Of a stretch of 64,000 bases of DNA, positions 23,161 through 35,062 are shown one piece after another. This stretch comes from Serripes groenlandicus (Eukaryota; Mollusca; Bivalvia; Cardiida; Cardiidae): positions 252,001 to 316,000 of the forward strand of contig JASEVX010000084.1 in assembly GCA_031761405.1 (NCBI GenBank). Reading direction: 5' to 3'. Made by a program: the position numbers and the translations under genes. Each line of letters starts with the position of its first letter. Within the stretch, counting starts at the first letter, position 1. The notes beneath the pieces were generated by a model that was not told the origin of the DNA, did not search any database, and saw nothing but the letters and a program-made list of their open reading frames with translations.

Positions 23161-24694
23161 CTTACAGCAAAAGTTATCTGGCATGACCAATGGATCAACA
23201 ATAACACAGTCCATATAAAAACGGGTGAGTAACATTTCAATTCTGCTGTATATACTTTGTATTACATTGTATTGTTTTTCAGTATGACATTATTTCGCTT
23301 TTACACTTATTTCAGTGTTACATTTTATTGCTTTTACACGTATTTCAGTATTATATTGTATTGCTTTAACACGTTTTTCAGTATCACATGATTTCGCTTT
23401 TATATGTTTTTCGTTACAATATAATTTGCTTTTTACATGTATTTCAGTATTGCACTATTTCGCTTTTATATTATTAGTTCACTTATTTCTTCGGAACAAA
23501 ATTATGCGTTTACATTTTTCTATTACATGTTTTTTCCATATGATAATATTTCACTTTACATGTTACTATGACATCAATTAGTTTGCCTTTCAATCTCTTT
23601 GCTAGTATTACATGTATTTCAATTTTCGCTTTTACACGTACGAGAAAATTGTGGTAAAAGGAGAAATCGCCCGTAAATCGTTATTACATGTTCATGTATT
23701 TCAGAACTGAGATAGAACCACAACCAAATGCCACCTACCTCAACACGGTTTGTCCGGACGGCTCTGGAACACTTAAGATACAGTGTAAAGACAATGGAGG
23801 GGAGCCTTTCGTTGACTTGCAGAACAACACAGCTCTACACTTCCTTGCAAGCTGTAACATACACATTGGAGTATTGTGTAACCCTTGGAAAGGATATAAC
23901 GCCAGTTGTCCAGATTTGTTAATACGGTTTGGATGTGACACGAATACAGGTAACAGCAATCCTTTTTATTTAGATTAAGATATTCTTTATTTTAACAGAC
24001 TGTGTAACTCCTGATTATGTTCATGTACAGTTGTACCTGTGTATTATGACCATCCATGGAAAGACAGTAATATGGTCTTAGTTCACAGGTGGTCGTATAT
24101 TACATGGTCATTGATGAATAACATAAGTATTTCGGAAACTAAAAGCATGGTCGCTCTAGACAAGGACTTCCTAGTTCAAGTGGGTCTTTAGCACAGGTTC
24201 GACGGTATATAATTGTCCAAAAATAAGCGATACTCTGCGAAAACCAACGTTATTACCCTCTCTGTCATTTGTAGAACAGGCTTCCGAGGTTTCATTTAAG
24301 GTTAAGATACTACAAGTATTCTCTCTATATTGCTATAAATAAAATAATGACCGTAATGGTTTCATAACTGCGTTGACAAGCATAAGGATCACAATAGAAA
24401 CTGCTTTACATAAGTTACCTGAATATTTAAATGATTAATTGACTAACAGTGCAGAGCCAGATCAGACCGCGCAGATGCGCTTGCGGAATTAAATCTACAC
24501 CGGTTGTAAAAAATACCTTACGGTTGGTTTGCCGCAAATTTTCGCTGAACATGAAAACAATATAATAGAAATTTTTTGTTCATGTATTGATATGTCCTAT
24601 ATTTATTTGACGCGTCAGAGGGGACGTTGATACAGGTCTCTGTTGATCGTTTTTTTCTTTTTCTGTTAACAAAAGCAAACGTTATATATATTTA

Positions 24695-24920
24695 CGTATA
24701 TCTATCACATGACAATACGTGTATCCGATGTAATACAACCATTACGTTTTTCTTTATATACAACATGTGTAATATAACACGAACTAGTACTAGGAAAATG
24801 ACGTCACGTCAGCGTTTTGACGTCATACGTTAGACACTTTGGCGCCAAAACCCGTAAATTTCGTCTAGAAATATTGTAAACGTTAAGCACATTTTTATCG
24901 AAATACGCCTCATAAGTCAC
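24695..24920. promoter_or_regulatory. insert in intron 3 of copy C with two CRE sites and an E2F-type palindrome
   Basis: About 220 bp not present in intron 3 of B or D. It carries TGACGTCA at 24,799-24,806 and 24,818-24,825 and the palindrome TTTGGCGCCAAA at 24,838-24,849, a perfect E2F-type site. The motifs are seen directly. Promoter or enhancer activity is inference only. Confidence 0.45.
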
Positions 24921-26698
24921 TTTATGTCTGGTTTCGAGATCCAAAATTAGAAAACCCCATTTGTTGGTGTGATCCTCCATTTTGTGACCAGCTAACCGTT
25001 CGGTAGGCCTAATAGAGTGTGTTTTTCCCATTGTTTTCCAAAATGAAAACTCGGACGCCTGTATTTGCAGTTGCGGTAAGCATTTATACAATAGAAAAAA
25101 GAGCGCATTGCATGCCAGACCAGTGTATTTGATTTTCCGTAAGTGTTTGCTATTCGCACAGTAGGAATAAGGTTAAAGCTTTCTGTGCTGGAGTACATTT
25201 CTATTTAAACTTACATAAACCCATAGTTTGTTTCTCATTTATAGGGCCGCAATCCAATACAAATGGTTCTGGGTTAAGAGGTCAAGGTCAGAGAGGAAAT
25301 ACCACTTCCGGTTCTGGTGGAACTGTTGGTGGACATTCAAACGGGACATTGCCACCGGTCACAGGGGATCCACGTGGCTCCAATAATAAGAGTGAACGCA
25401 AGGGAAATGGTGGATCGAAAGCTGTTTCCAGCAGATGGTTGATAGCGCTTGTTGTTGCATTTGGTCTATTCAAAATAAGTGTGTAACACTTCTAAATATG
25501 TTTTGGGATTTGTAAACCAGTTTGTGTGTGCTGCAAAGAACTCTACATTTATTTTCTCGTGACTTAACCCTTTCCAAACTACAGACGCCTTCTGACGCCT
25601 CTACAACAGACGCGTTTTGAAAACATTGTGGCAAAATGAGAAACCTCTCAAAATGAGAAATTTCTCCTTTTACCACAATGTTTTAAACTCTTTTTACTAA
25701 CAATAGTTTCATATAGAGAGATTTAACTTATGTTCAAAGTCGTATGCATATTTGCTGTATGTGGGAAAGTGGTTAAATCCTTGTTTGACGTCCTATGCCT
25801 GATTGTGACGATTTTTTAAAATACCCGTGACACTATATCATTTAAAAAATATGTAACAAGGGTGCAAAGTCAAGTTTACTCTTATGTTATCTAGGTGATG
25901 CTGTGCATCTAAACTTATCTTATCGAGTCTGGTATACAAAAGCCGTTTGAATTTTATATTTCTAAACCACTGCAAGAAAAGGAAAGCATAATATGCACTT
26001 ATTAAACGACGCTCTGCAAATAACAACCGTAAGGCATTTAGCGAACAGTATAAAAACAGATTAGCCGGCGATCCGCACTATCTGATCTGGCTCCACACGG
26101 TTCGCCAATAGGTCACACGCTATTTCTGTTCAACATTTTGATCCTTTATGATTTACAGAAGAGAATAACATAAACATTTAACCAACGAAGTTGTCCTTTT
26201 TAATCCCTTCACCGCGCGTAGATGAGTTGTATGTCCGCTGCTAAAAGTGCAGGCCAAATTGATGGTAATTAATAAGAAAGAAATATGTTTTATTATATTA
26301 ACCCTTTCCCATTTGTAGACGCATATTTACGTATTTGAAACAGACGCTTTATTTACGAATTAAGTTTTACATATTTTTTCTTTAGCTATTTTCCAAGTCA
26401 TTTTCTGTAGATTTGTTGTATGGGGAAATGGGTTAGTTGTAACTTATGTATTAAACATCGATTGAGAAACACGCTTTCAGCTTATATTAATCCCGCTCTA
26501 TATCTGCTTCCTGTAGACATAACCAGTGCTCGCGGAAAAAAAGGGGTTAACATGAACGATTGTGATATTCGTTTATAAGATTAAAAAATATGATCCTTTA
26601 AAACATTTGAGGTAAAAAATGTAATAAAGCAGGGAGTTCAAATAAAAAAATTAATATATAGTTGAAAACCCTTTTTTTAAATGAGCAGAATTTGCTAT

Positions 26699-29600
26699 TT
26701 TCGAATGGTTCCTCCATTACCCATAGACTTGTCTGCTGCTAATTTGAAACATGACTCTATTATATATCATCGAATAGAACTGTTCCTCCTTTCCACATGA
26801 ACTTGTCTGCTGCTAATTTGAAACATGACTCTATTATATATCATCGAATAGAACTGTTCCTCCTTTCCACATGAACTTGTCTGCTGCTAATTTGAAACAT
26901 GTCTCTTTTATATATCATCGAATAGAACTGTTCCTCCTTTCCACATGAACATGTCTGCTGCTAATTTGAAACATGTCTCTATTATATATCATCGAATAGA
27001 ACTGTTCCTCCTTTCCACATGAACTTGTCTGCTGCTAATTTGAAACATGACTCTATTATATATCATCGAATAGAACTGTTCCTCCTTTCCACATGAACTT
27101 GTCTGCTGCTAATTTGAAACATGACTCTATTATATATCATCGAATAGAACTGTTCCTCCTTTCCACATGAACTTGTCTGCTGCTAATATTTGAAACATGT
27201 CTCTATTATATATCATCGAATAGAACTGTTCCTCCTTTCCACATGAACTTGTCTGCTGCTAATTTGAAACATGTCTCTTTTATATATCATCGAATAGAAC
27301 TGTTCCTCCTTTCCACATGAACTTGTCTGCTGCTAATTTGAAACATGTCTCTATTATATATCATCGAATAGAACTGTTCCTCCTTTCCACATGAACTTGT
27401 CTGCTGCTAATTTGAAACATGACTCTATTATATATCATCGAATAGAACTGTTCCTCCTTTCCACATGAACTTGTCTGCTGCTAATTTGAAACATGACTCT
27501 ATTATATATCATCGAATAGAACTGTTCCTCCTTTCCACATGAACTTGTCTGCTGCTAATATTTGAAACATGTCTCTATTATATATCATCGAATAGAACTG
27601 TTCCTCCTTTCCACATGAACTTGTCTGCTGCTAATTTGAAACATGTCTCTATTATATATCATCGAATAGAACTGTTCCTCCTTTCCACATGAACTTGTCT
27701 GCTGCTAATTTGAAACATGACTCTATTATATATCATCGAATAGAACTGTTCCTCCTTTCCACATGAACTTGTCTGCTGCTAATTTGAAACATGACTCTAT
27801 TATATATCATCGAATAGAACTGTTCCTCCTTTCCACATGAACTTGTCTGCTGCTAATATTTGAAACATGTCTCTATTATATATCATCGAATAGAACTGTT
27901 CCTCCTTTCCACATGAACTTGTCTGCTGCTAATTTGAAACATGTCTCTATTATATATCATCGAATAGAACTGTTCCTCCTTTCCACATGAACTTGTCTGC
28001 TGCTAATTTGAAACATGTCTCTATTACATATCATCGAATAGAACTGTTCCTCCTTTCCACATGAACTTGTCTGCTGCTAATTTGAAACATGTCTCTTTTA
28101 TATATCATCGAATAGAACTGTTCCTCCTTTCCACATGAACTTGTCTGCTGCTAATTTGAAACATGTCTCTATTATATATCATCGAATAGAACTGTTCCTC
28201 CTTTCCACATGAACTTGTCTGCTGCTAATTTGAAACATGACTCTATTATATATCATCGAATAGAACTGTTCCTCCTTTCCACATGAACTTGTCTGCTGCT
28301 AATTTGAAACATGACTCTATTATATATCATCGAATAGAACTGTTCCTCCTTTCCACATGAACTTGTCTGCTGCTAATATTTGAAACATGTCTCTATTATA
28401 TATCATCGAATAGAACTGTTCCTCCTTTCCACATGAACTTGTCTGCTGCTAATTTGAAACAGGTCTCTATTATATATCATCGAATAGAACTGTTCCTCCT
28501 TTCCACATGAACTTGTCTGCTGCTAATTTGAAACATGACTCTATTATATATCATCGAATAGAACTGTTCCTCCTTTCCACATGAACTTGTCTGCTGCTAA
28601 TTTGAAACATGACTCTATTATATATCATCGAATAGAACTGTTCCTCCTTTCCACATGAACTTGTCTGCTGCTAATATTTGAAACATGTCTCTATTATATA
28701 TCATCGAATAGAACTGTTCCTCCTTTCCACATGAACTTGTCTGCTGCTAATTTGAAACATGTCTCTATTATATATCATCGAATAGAACTGTTCCTCCTTT
28801 CCACATGAACTTGTCTGCTGCTAATTTGAAACATGTCTCTATTATATATCATCGAATAGAACTGTTCCTCCTTTCCACATGAACTTGTCTGCTGCTAATT
28901 TGAAACATGTCTCTTTTATATATCATCGAATAGAACTGTTCCTCCTTTCCACATGAACTTGTCTGCTGCTAATTTGAAACATGTCTCTATTATATATCAT
29001 CGAATAGAACTGTTCCTCCTTTCCACATGAACTTGTCTGCTGCTAATTTGAAACATGACTCTATTATATATCATCGAATAGAACTGTTCCTCCTTTCCAC
29101 ATGAACTTGTCTGCTGCTAATTTGAAACATGACTCTATTATATATCATCGAATAGAACTGTTCCTCCTTTCCACATGAACTTGTCTGCTGCTAATATTTG
29201 AAACATGTCTCTATTATATATCATCGAATAGAACTGTTCCTCCTTTCCACATGAACTTGTCTGCTGCTAATTTGAAACAGGTCTCTATTATATATCATCG
29301 AATAGAACTGTTCCTCCTTTCCACATGAACTTGTCTGCTGCTAATTTGAAACATGTCTCTATTATATATCATCGAATAGAACTGTTCCTCCTTTCCACAT
29401 GAACTTGTCTGCTGCTAATTTGAAACATGTCTCTATTATATATCATCGAATAGAACTGTTCCTCCTTTCCACATGAACTTGTCTGCCGCTAATTTGAAAC
29501 ATGTCTCTATTATATATCATCGAATAGAACTGTTCCTCCTTTCCACATGAACTTGTCTGCTGCTAATTTGAAACATGTCTCTATTATATATCATCGAATA

Positions 29601-30939
29601 GAACTGTTCCTCCTTTCCACATGAACTTGTCTGCTGCTAATTTGAAACATGTCTCTTTTATATATCATCGAATAGAACTGTTCCTCCTTTCCACATGAAC
29701 TTGTCTGCTGCTAATTTGAAACATGTCTCTATTATATATCATCGAATAGAACTGTTCCTCCTTTCCACATGAACTTGTCTGCTGCTAATTTGAAACATGT
29801 CTCTATTATATATCATCGAATAGAACTGTTCCTCCTTTCCACATGAACTTGTCTGCTGCTAATTTGAAACATGTCTCTTTTATATATCATCGAATAGAAC
29901 TGTTCCTCCTTTCCACATGAACTTGTCTGCCGCTAATTTGAAACATGTCTCTATTATATATCATCGAATAGAACTGTTCCTCCTTTCCACATAAACTTGT
30001 CTGCTACTAATTTGAAACATGTCTCTTTTATATATCATCGAATAGAACTGTTCCTCCTTTCCACATGAACTTGTCTGCCGCTAATTTGAAACATGTCTCT
30101 ATTATATATCATCGAATAGAACTGTTCCTCCTTTCCACATGAACTTTTCTGCCGCTAATTTGAAACATGTCTCTATTATATATCATCGAATAGAACTGTT
30201 CCTCCTTTCCACATGAACTTGTCTGCTGCTAATTTGAAACATGTCTCTATTATATATCATCGAATAGAACTGTTTCTCCTTTCCACATGAACTTGTCAGC
30301 TGCTAATTTGAAACATGTCTCTATTATATATCATCGAATAGAACTGTTCCTCCTTTCCACATGAACTTGTCTGCTGCTAATTTGAAACATGTCTCTTTTA
30401 TATATCATGGAATAGAACTGTTCCTCCTTTCCACATGAACTTGTCTGCTGCTAATTTGAAACATGTCTCTATTATATATCATCGAATAGAACTGTTCCTC
30501 CTTTCCACATGAACTTGTCTGCTGCTAATTTGAAACATGACTCTATTATATATCATCGAATAGAACTGTTCCTCCTTTCCACATGAACTTGTCTGCTGCT
30601 AATTTGAAACATGTCTCTATTATATATCATCGAATAGAACTGTTCCTCCTTTCCACATGAACTTGTCTGCTGCTAATTTGAAACATGTCTCTATTATATA
30701 TCATCGAATAGAACTGTTCCTCCTTTCCACATGAACTTGTCTGCTGCTAATTTGAAACATGTCTCTATTATATATCATCGAATAGAACTGTTCCTCCTTT
30801 CCACATGAACTTGTCTGCTGCTAATTTGAAACATGTCACTATTATATGTCATCGAATAGAACTGTTCCTCCTTTCCACATGAACTTGTCTGCTGCTAATT
30901 TGAAACATGTCTCTATTATATATCATCGAAAAGAACTGT
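26699..30939. repeat. 74-bp satellite array with 818-bp higher-order repeat (about 57 units)
   Basis: The unit is CTGTTCCTCCTTTCCACATG, then AACTTGTCTGCTGCTAATTT, then GAAACATGTCTCTATTATAT, then ATCATCGAATAGAA. Variants are GACTC/GTCTC, CTCTTTT/CTCTATT and a +2 form AATATTTG. The +2 form recurs at 27557, 27855, 28375, 28673 and 29193, and the CAGGTCTC variant at 28460 and 29278, giving a period of exactly 818 bp (eleven units). A single related unit lies after copy A at 2625. Confidence 0.95.
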
Positions 30940-30986
30940 ATGCTGCACCATAAGAAAACAATAAGTTATAGTTTTGTTTTAGTTTC

Positions 30987-31250
30987 TTTGTTTGTTTGGA
31001 GTTTAACGCCGCTTTCAACAGCTTTGGTCATATCACGGCGGTCAGTGCACCTACCCATGTTTTCCTGGCTTTCCTACACCAGTACTTACACAACATTCTT
31101 TCGAAGCCACTGACTACTTTCTCACATAGATCAGAGGTGAGAGGCGATGGAAAAATCGCCCGAAAGAATGTCGCCGCAACCGGGTATCGAACCCGTGACC
31201 TCCAGATCACGAGTCAGATACGCTACCAATTGAGCTACCCGGCTGGGCTG
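30987..31250 (-). mobile_element. tRNA-derived SINE, 264 bp, 10-bp target-site duplication
   Basis: It is flanked by TTTTAGTTTC at 30,977-30,986 and 31,251-31,260. On the - strand it starts with a tRNA-like head (CCGGGTAGCTCAATTGGTAG, then GGTCACGGGTTCGATACCCG, both pol III boxes good) and ends CGGCGTTAAACTCCAAACAA. It interrupts a segment that is continuous after copy A. Confidence 0.85.
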
Positions 31251-31344
31251 TTTTAGTTTCAACGTGCATTATATATATTTGATTAAGACAAAGTAAAAAC
31301 CGTTTAAATCTGTAAACAAATTGTGACATTGCAGCTATGTTATG

Positions 31345-33060
31345 GAAAGTAATTAACCTCATAACACGTCATACAAAGAAATCCGTGGAATTCAAAACCA
31401 TTAATAAACCTCGTAACACGCCATACAAAGAAATCCGTGGAATTCAAAAACATTAATAAAACTCGTAACACACCATACAAAGAAATCCGTAGAATTCAAA
31501 AACATTAATAAACCTCGTAACACGCCATACAAAGAAATCCGTGGAATTCAAAACCATTAATAAACCTCGTAACACGCCATACAAAGAAATCCGTGGAATT
31601 CAAAAACATTAATAAACCTCGTAACACGCCATACAAAGAAATCCGTGGAATTCAAAAACATTAATAAAACTCGTAACACGCCATACAAAGAAATCCGTGG
31701 AATTCAAAAACATTAATAAACCTCGTAACACGTCATACAAAGAAATCCGTGGAATTCAAAAACATTAATAAACCTCGTAACACGCCATACAAAGAAATCC
31801 GTGGAATTCAAAACCATTAATAAACCTCGTAACACACCATACAAAGAAATCCGTGGAATTCAAAAACATTAATAAACCTCGTAACACGTCATACAAAGAA
31901 ATCCGTGGAATTCAAAAACATTAATAAACCTCGTAACACGCCATACAAAGAAATCCGTGGAATTCAAAACCATTAATAAACCTCGTAACACACCATACAA
32001 AGAAATCCGTGGAATTCAAAAACATTAATAAACCTCGTAACACGCCATACAAAGAAATCCGTGGAATTCAAAACCATTAATAAACCTCGTAACACACCAT
32101 ACAAAGAAATCCGTGGAATTCAAAAACATTAATAAACCTCGTAACACGCCATACAAAGAAATCCGTGGAATTCAAAACCATTAATAAACCTCGTAACACA
32201 CCATACAAAGAAATCCGTGGAATTCAAAACCATTAATAAACCTCGTAACACGCCATACAAAGAAATCCGTGGAATTCAAAAACATTAATAAAACTCGTAA
32301 CACACCATACAAAGAAATCCGTAGAATTCAAAAACATTAATAAACCTCGTAACACGCCATACAAAGAAATCCGTGGAATTCAAAACCATTAATAAACCTC
32401 GTAACACGCCATACAAAGAAATCCGTGGAATTCAAAAACATTAATAAACCTCGTAACACGCCATACAAAGAAATCCGTGGAATTCAAAAACATTAATAAA
32501 ACTCGTAACACGCCATACAAAGAAATCCGTGGAATTCAAAAACATTAATAAACCTCGTAACACGCCATACAAAGAAATCCGTGGAATTCAAAAACATTAA
32601 TAAACCTCGTAACACGCCATACAAAGAAATCCGTGAAATTCAAAAACATTAATAAAACTCGTAACACGCCATACAAAGAAATCCGTGGAATTCAAAAACA
32701 TTAATAAACCTCGTAACACGTCATACAAAGAAATCCGTGGAATTCAAAAACATTAATAAACCTCGTAACACGCCATACAAAGAAATCCGTGGAATTCAAA
32801 AACATTAATAAAACTCGTAACACGCCATACAAAGAAATCCGTGGAATTCAAAAACATTAATAAACCTCGTAACACGCCATACAAAGAAATCCGTGGAATT
32901 CAAAAACATTCATAAACCTCGTAACACACCATACAAACAAATCCGTGGTTTTAAACACATTACTGAACCTCGAAACACACCATACAAACAAATCCGTGGA
33001 ATTAGAAACATTACTAAATCTCATAACACAACACAGAGATAAAACCGTGGTATTAAAAAC
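31345..33060. repeat. 52-bp satellite array (about 33 units)
   Basis: The unit is AACCTCGTAACACGCCATAC, then AAAGAAATCCGTGGAATTCA, then AAAACATTAATA; almost every unit has an EcoRI site GAATTC. It is related to the 51-bp array after A and the 33-bp array after B, and occupies the same place in the block. The last three units, from about 32,925, revert to the CAAACAAATCCGTGG form. Confidence 0.95.
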
Positions 33061-33064
33061 ATTA

Positions 33065-33240
33065 TTCTAACACTTTTGACAATTTCTCTTTTTGACACAA
33101 AGAGGGATTTTAACGTTTTATATCACACGGTATATCACTCTAAACTTCCGGAACTATTTTTGGCTGTTGAAATTCCCTACCGCGTATTGTTCTACAACGA
33201 TTCTTACTGCGCATGCGTTACTACGTTGTGCTTGATATTT
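33065..33240. repeat. dispersed repeat, inverted partner of 21,660-21,836
   Basis: It carries TTTTGGCTGTTGAAATTCCC and GCGCATGCGTTACTACGTTG, the reverse complement of the copy in intron 1 of gene C. It sits between the 52-bp satellite and the Crypton remnant. Confidence 0.6.
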
Positions 33241-33246
33241 TATTAA

Positions 33247-33640
33247 TAAAGTCATAAGTTGGGGTCTGTTTCAATGTACTCTCCATAGTTGTGCCGTCTT
33301 AGCTGTCTGTCGAAACTTGCCATCATACCGCGGAGCGAATTCGGCTTGTATTCATCACCGCCAGACTTGCGAACAGCAATACAATATCTGCATAGGAGGT
33401 TTTGCAGTTCATTGTTCACGTGTCTCAACGATGGTTTCAAAGAATTCCGGTAATATATTTAGGTCATTGATTGTTTTTGATTGAGTATTCTGATTAGTTT
33501 GGCCCTCGATAAATTGGTCAATGTCAGTCTCTGCTACTGGGAGGAAACGTGTCGTCTACTCGGCTGAACGATCTTGCTCTTTGTAAGACATTAGTCTCTC
33601 ACCTTTTAATTCACATTCGAAATCCGTATTAGTATCCCAA
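33247..33640 (-). pseudogene. Crypton-like tyrosine recombinase remnant, copy C (truncated both ends)
   Basis: The - strand encodes NELQNLLCRYCIAVRKSGGD, EYKPNSLRGMMASFDRQLRR and HNYGEYIETDPNL, the N-terminal DNA-binding part of the recombinase core. In front are degenerate TDID...EGQTNQNTQSKTINDLN residues. The catalytic half and the MAD...FVPGSFVHID N-terminus are absent; the break at CCCAAATTATAACGCC joins it to a MITE. Confidence 0.65.
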
Positions 33641-33899
33641 ATTATAACGCCTCTGCCAAGGACGACTTTTGAAAACATTTTGGCAAAGGAAGAAATTGCT
33701 CATAATGAGCAATTTCACTTTTTGCTAAAATATTCTTAACTATTAAATAATTAATCTTTCGTTTATAGAGAGTTTCCGAAGTTTTGCCTAGATATGGTTA
33801 AAGTCGTCTACTTCAGATTTGTTGTATGTTGGAAAGGGATAATCACGCTCGATGACTTACCCAGTATTCGCACCGATTTTGTGGGAACATCCACTAGAC

Positions 33900-34660
33900 A
33901 GACCCCGCTCAACACGTTTTGCCCCAGTCATAGTGTCATGTTTTGGCCGCCACGTTTAGCTATGTAAGGAAACGTGGCTACAACGTGAGTAAACGTAGAA
34001 TATCGGTGTGTGCTGCGGTATTGTGGTGACATCTCAGCAGGGTATCAATACCCCTGACAAAAATACCACAGTATTAATTTTCTTCAAAGCCTTAACTAAA
34101 CAAATAACAAAGTTTTCACTCTTCTAGAATAAATTGAGATTGGGAATTTTATAAAACAAAACATTTTATGACCCCCATAAATTACGATAGCTTATCAAGC
34201 CAGGCGGACAGCGATAGATAACGGGTATACTAGCTTATGTAAACGCCAGTATTGCTCAGAGATAGAGTTCGCTCGAGAGCCTTATAAGCCCCAAAGTTGG
34301 CAATGTTTGGAACATTGTGCCAAAAAGAGAAGTTGCTCATTGTGAACATTTTCTTGCTTTGTCACAATGTTTTCGAAAGTCGCCTTCTTTAGAGGCATCA
34401 TAAAGTGTCTGTTCGTGTGGAAGGATTTTGACAGATACGAGCAAGTCAATAGATTGATTGAATGAAATAAGTTGACTGTCACAAGATGCATATGGCTTAT
34501 TGCAATAACTAATAAATCCCTAATTTATTCGCATAGATAAAACAAATCCCTTTATATGTCACGAGTCATGCCTTGGTAGATCTTCGTCTTATGTTTGTTT
34601 ATTTGAATGATGTTCTTACGCCGTGACTTGACAAGACACGGACAGACATAGCACAAGTCA
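33900..34660. other. gene-free spacer upstream of copy D
   Basis: Homologous to 8,470-9,060 (CATCTCAGCAGGGTATCAAT, GACCCCCATAAATTACG, CAAGTCAATAGATTGATTG). It is part of the duplicated block. No gene is seen. Confidence 0.5.
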
Positions 34661-34949
34661 CTCAGATTGATTGATTGTTTGTTTGGTGTTTTACGTCGTT
34701 AACAACCATTTTTCAGTCATGTCATGGCGTTTGCTGGGGAAGTTACCAGTACTACTGATACCCGACCGGGATTCAAACCCTCGCCCTCCCACACCCGATG
34801 CGTACGATCTACCACTACACCCTGCTCATAGAAACAATTTTCCATACATGTTTTACTGTAAGAGAATTTATTCTCTTGTCAAAGTAGGTTTTTCATATTT
34901 TTGCGGTCGATATTCGTCTTCTGAAAGGGCGGGTGAAAAGTTGGTAGGA

Positions 34950-35062
34950 TTTAACAACAATAAAGACCAAGGTTCTCGCAGCAGTGCAAATCTTAGATAC
35001 AAGATAAAACTTACCCATTGGAAGTAACAGAAATTCACTTATCGTCTACTCGCTGAGGCGCT
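34950..35062 (+). promoter_or_regulatory. conserved proximal promoter / 5' leader of copy D
   Basis: It holds AATAAAGACCAAGGTTCTCG, AAGATAAAACTTACC and TTATCGTCTACTCGC before the ATG at 35063, matching the B and C leaders. The last bases differ (GAGGCGCTATGG), so the second in-frame ATG of copy B is GTG here. Confidence 0.45.

Larger units (their letters stand above)
21234..25486 (+). pseudogene. CysD/WxxW-domain gene, copy C (2-base insertion in exon 2)
   Basis: Exons by homology are 21234-21285 (signal peptide MYVIRLLVSSFLWTAIS), 23168-23224, 23705-23949 and 25245-25486. Exons 1, 3 and 4 are open and have normal splice sites. Exon 2 is 57 bp instead of the 55 bp in B and D: AATAACACAGTCC replaces AATAGCAGTCC. 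The reading frame therefore enters exon 3 shifted and stops after three codons, giving only about 39 aa. Exon 3 keeps all six CysD cysteines with the B/D spacing but is three codons shorter at its end. Exon 4 encodes a Gly-rich variant linker and the tail WLIALVVAFGLFKISV, which is more GPI-like than in B. No alternative splice site that I can see restores the frame. The good state of exons 3 and 4 suggests a recent lesion, a polymorphism or a sequence error. Confidence 0.75.

Noticed and set aside
24804..25198. ORFs of 95 and 68 aa on the - strand in intron 3 of copy C
   Set aside because: They overlap conserved intron sequence of B and D, where the frame is not kept.
26699..30939. CRISPR-like array
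   Set aside because: The units are contiguous 74-bp monomers with no unique spacers, in eukaryotic DNA.
31150..31250. Functional tRNA gene (antisense head with good A and B boxes)
   Set aside because: It is the head of a SINE with tail and target-site duplication; the same applies to 49,031, 56,040-56,118 and 63,135. I did not find a full cloverleaf outside a SINE.
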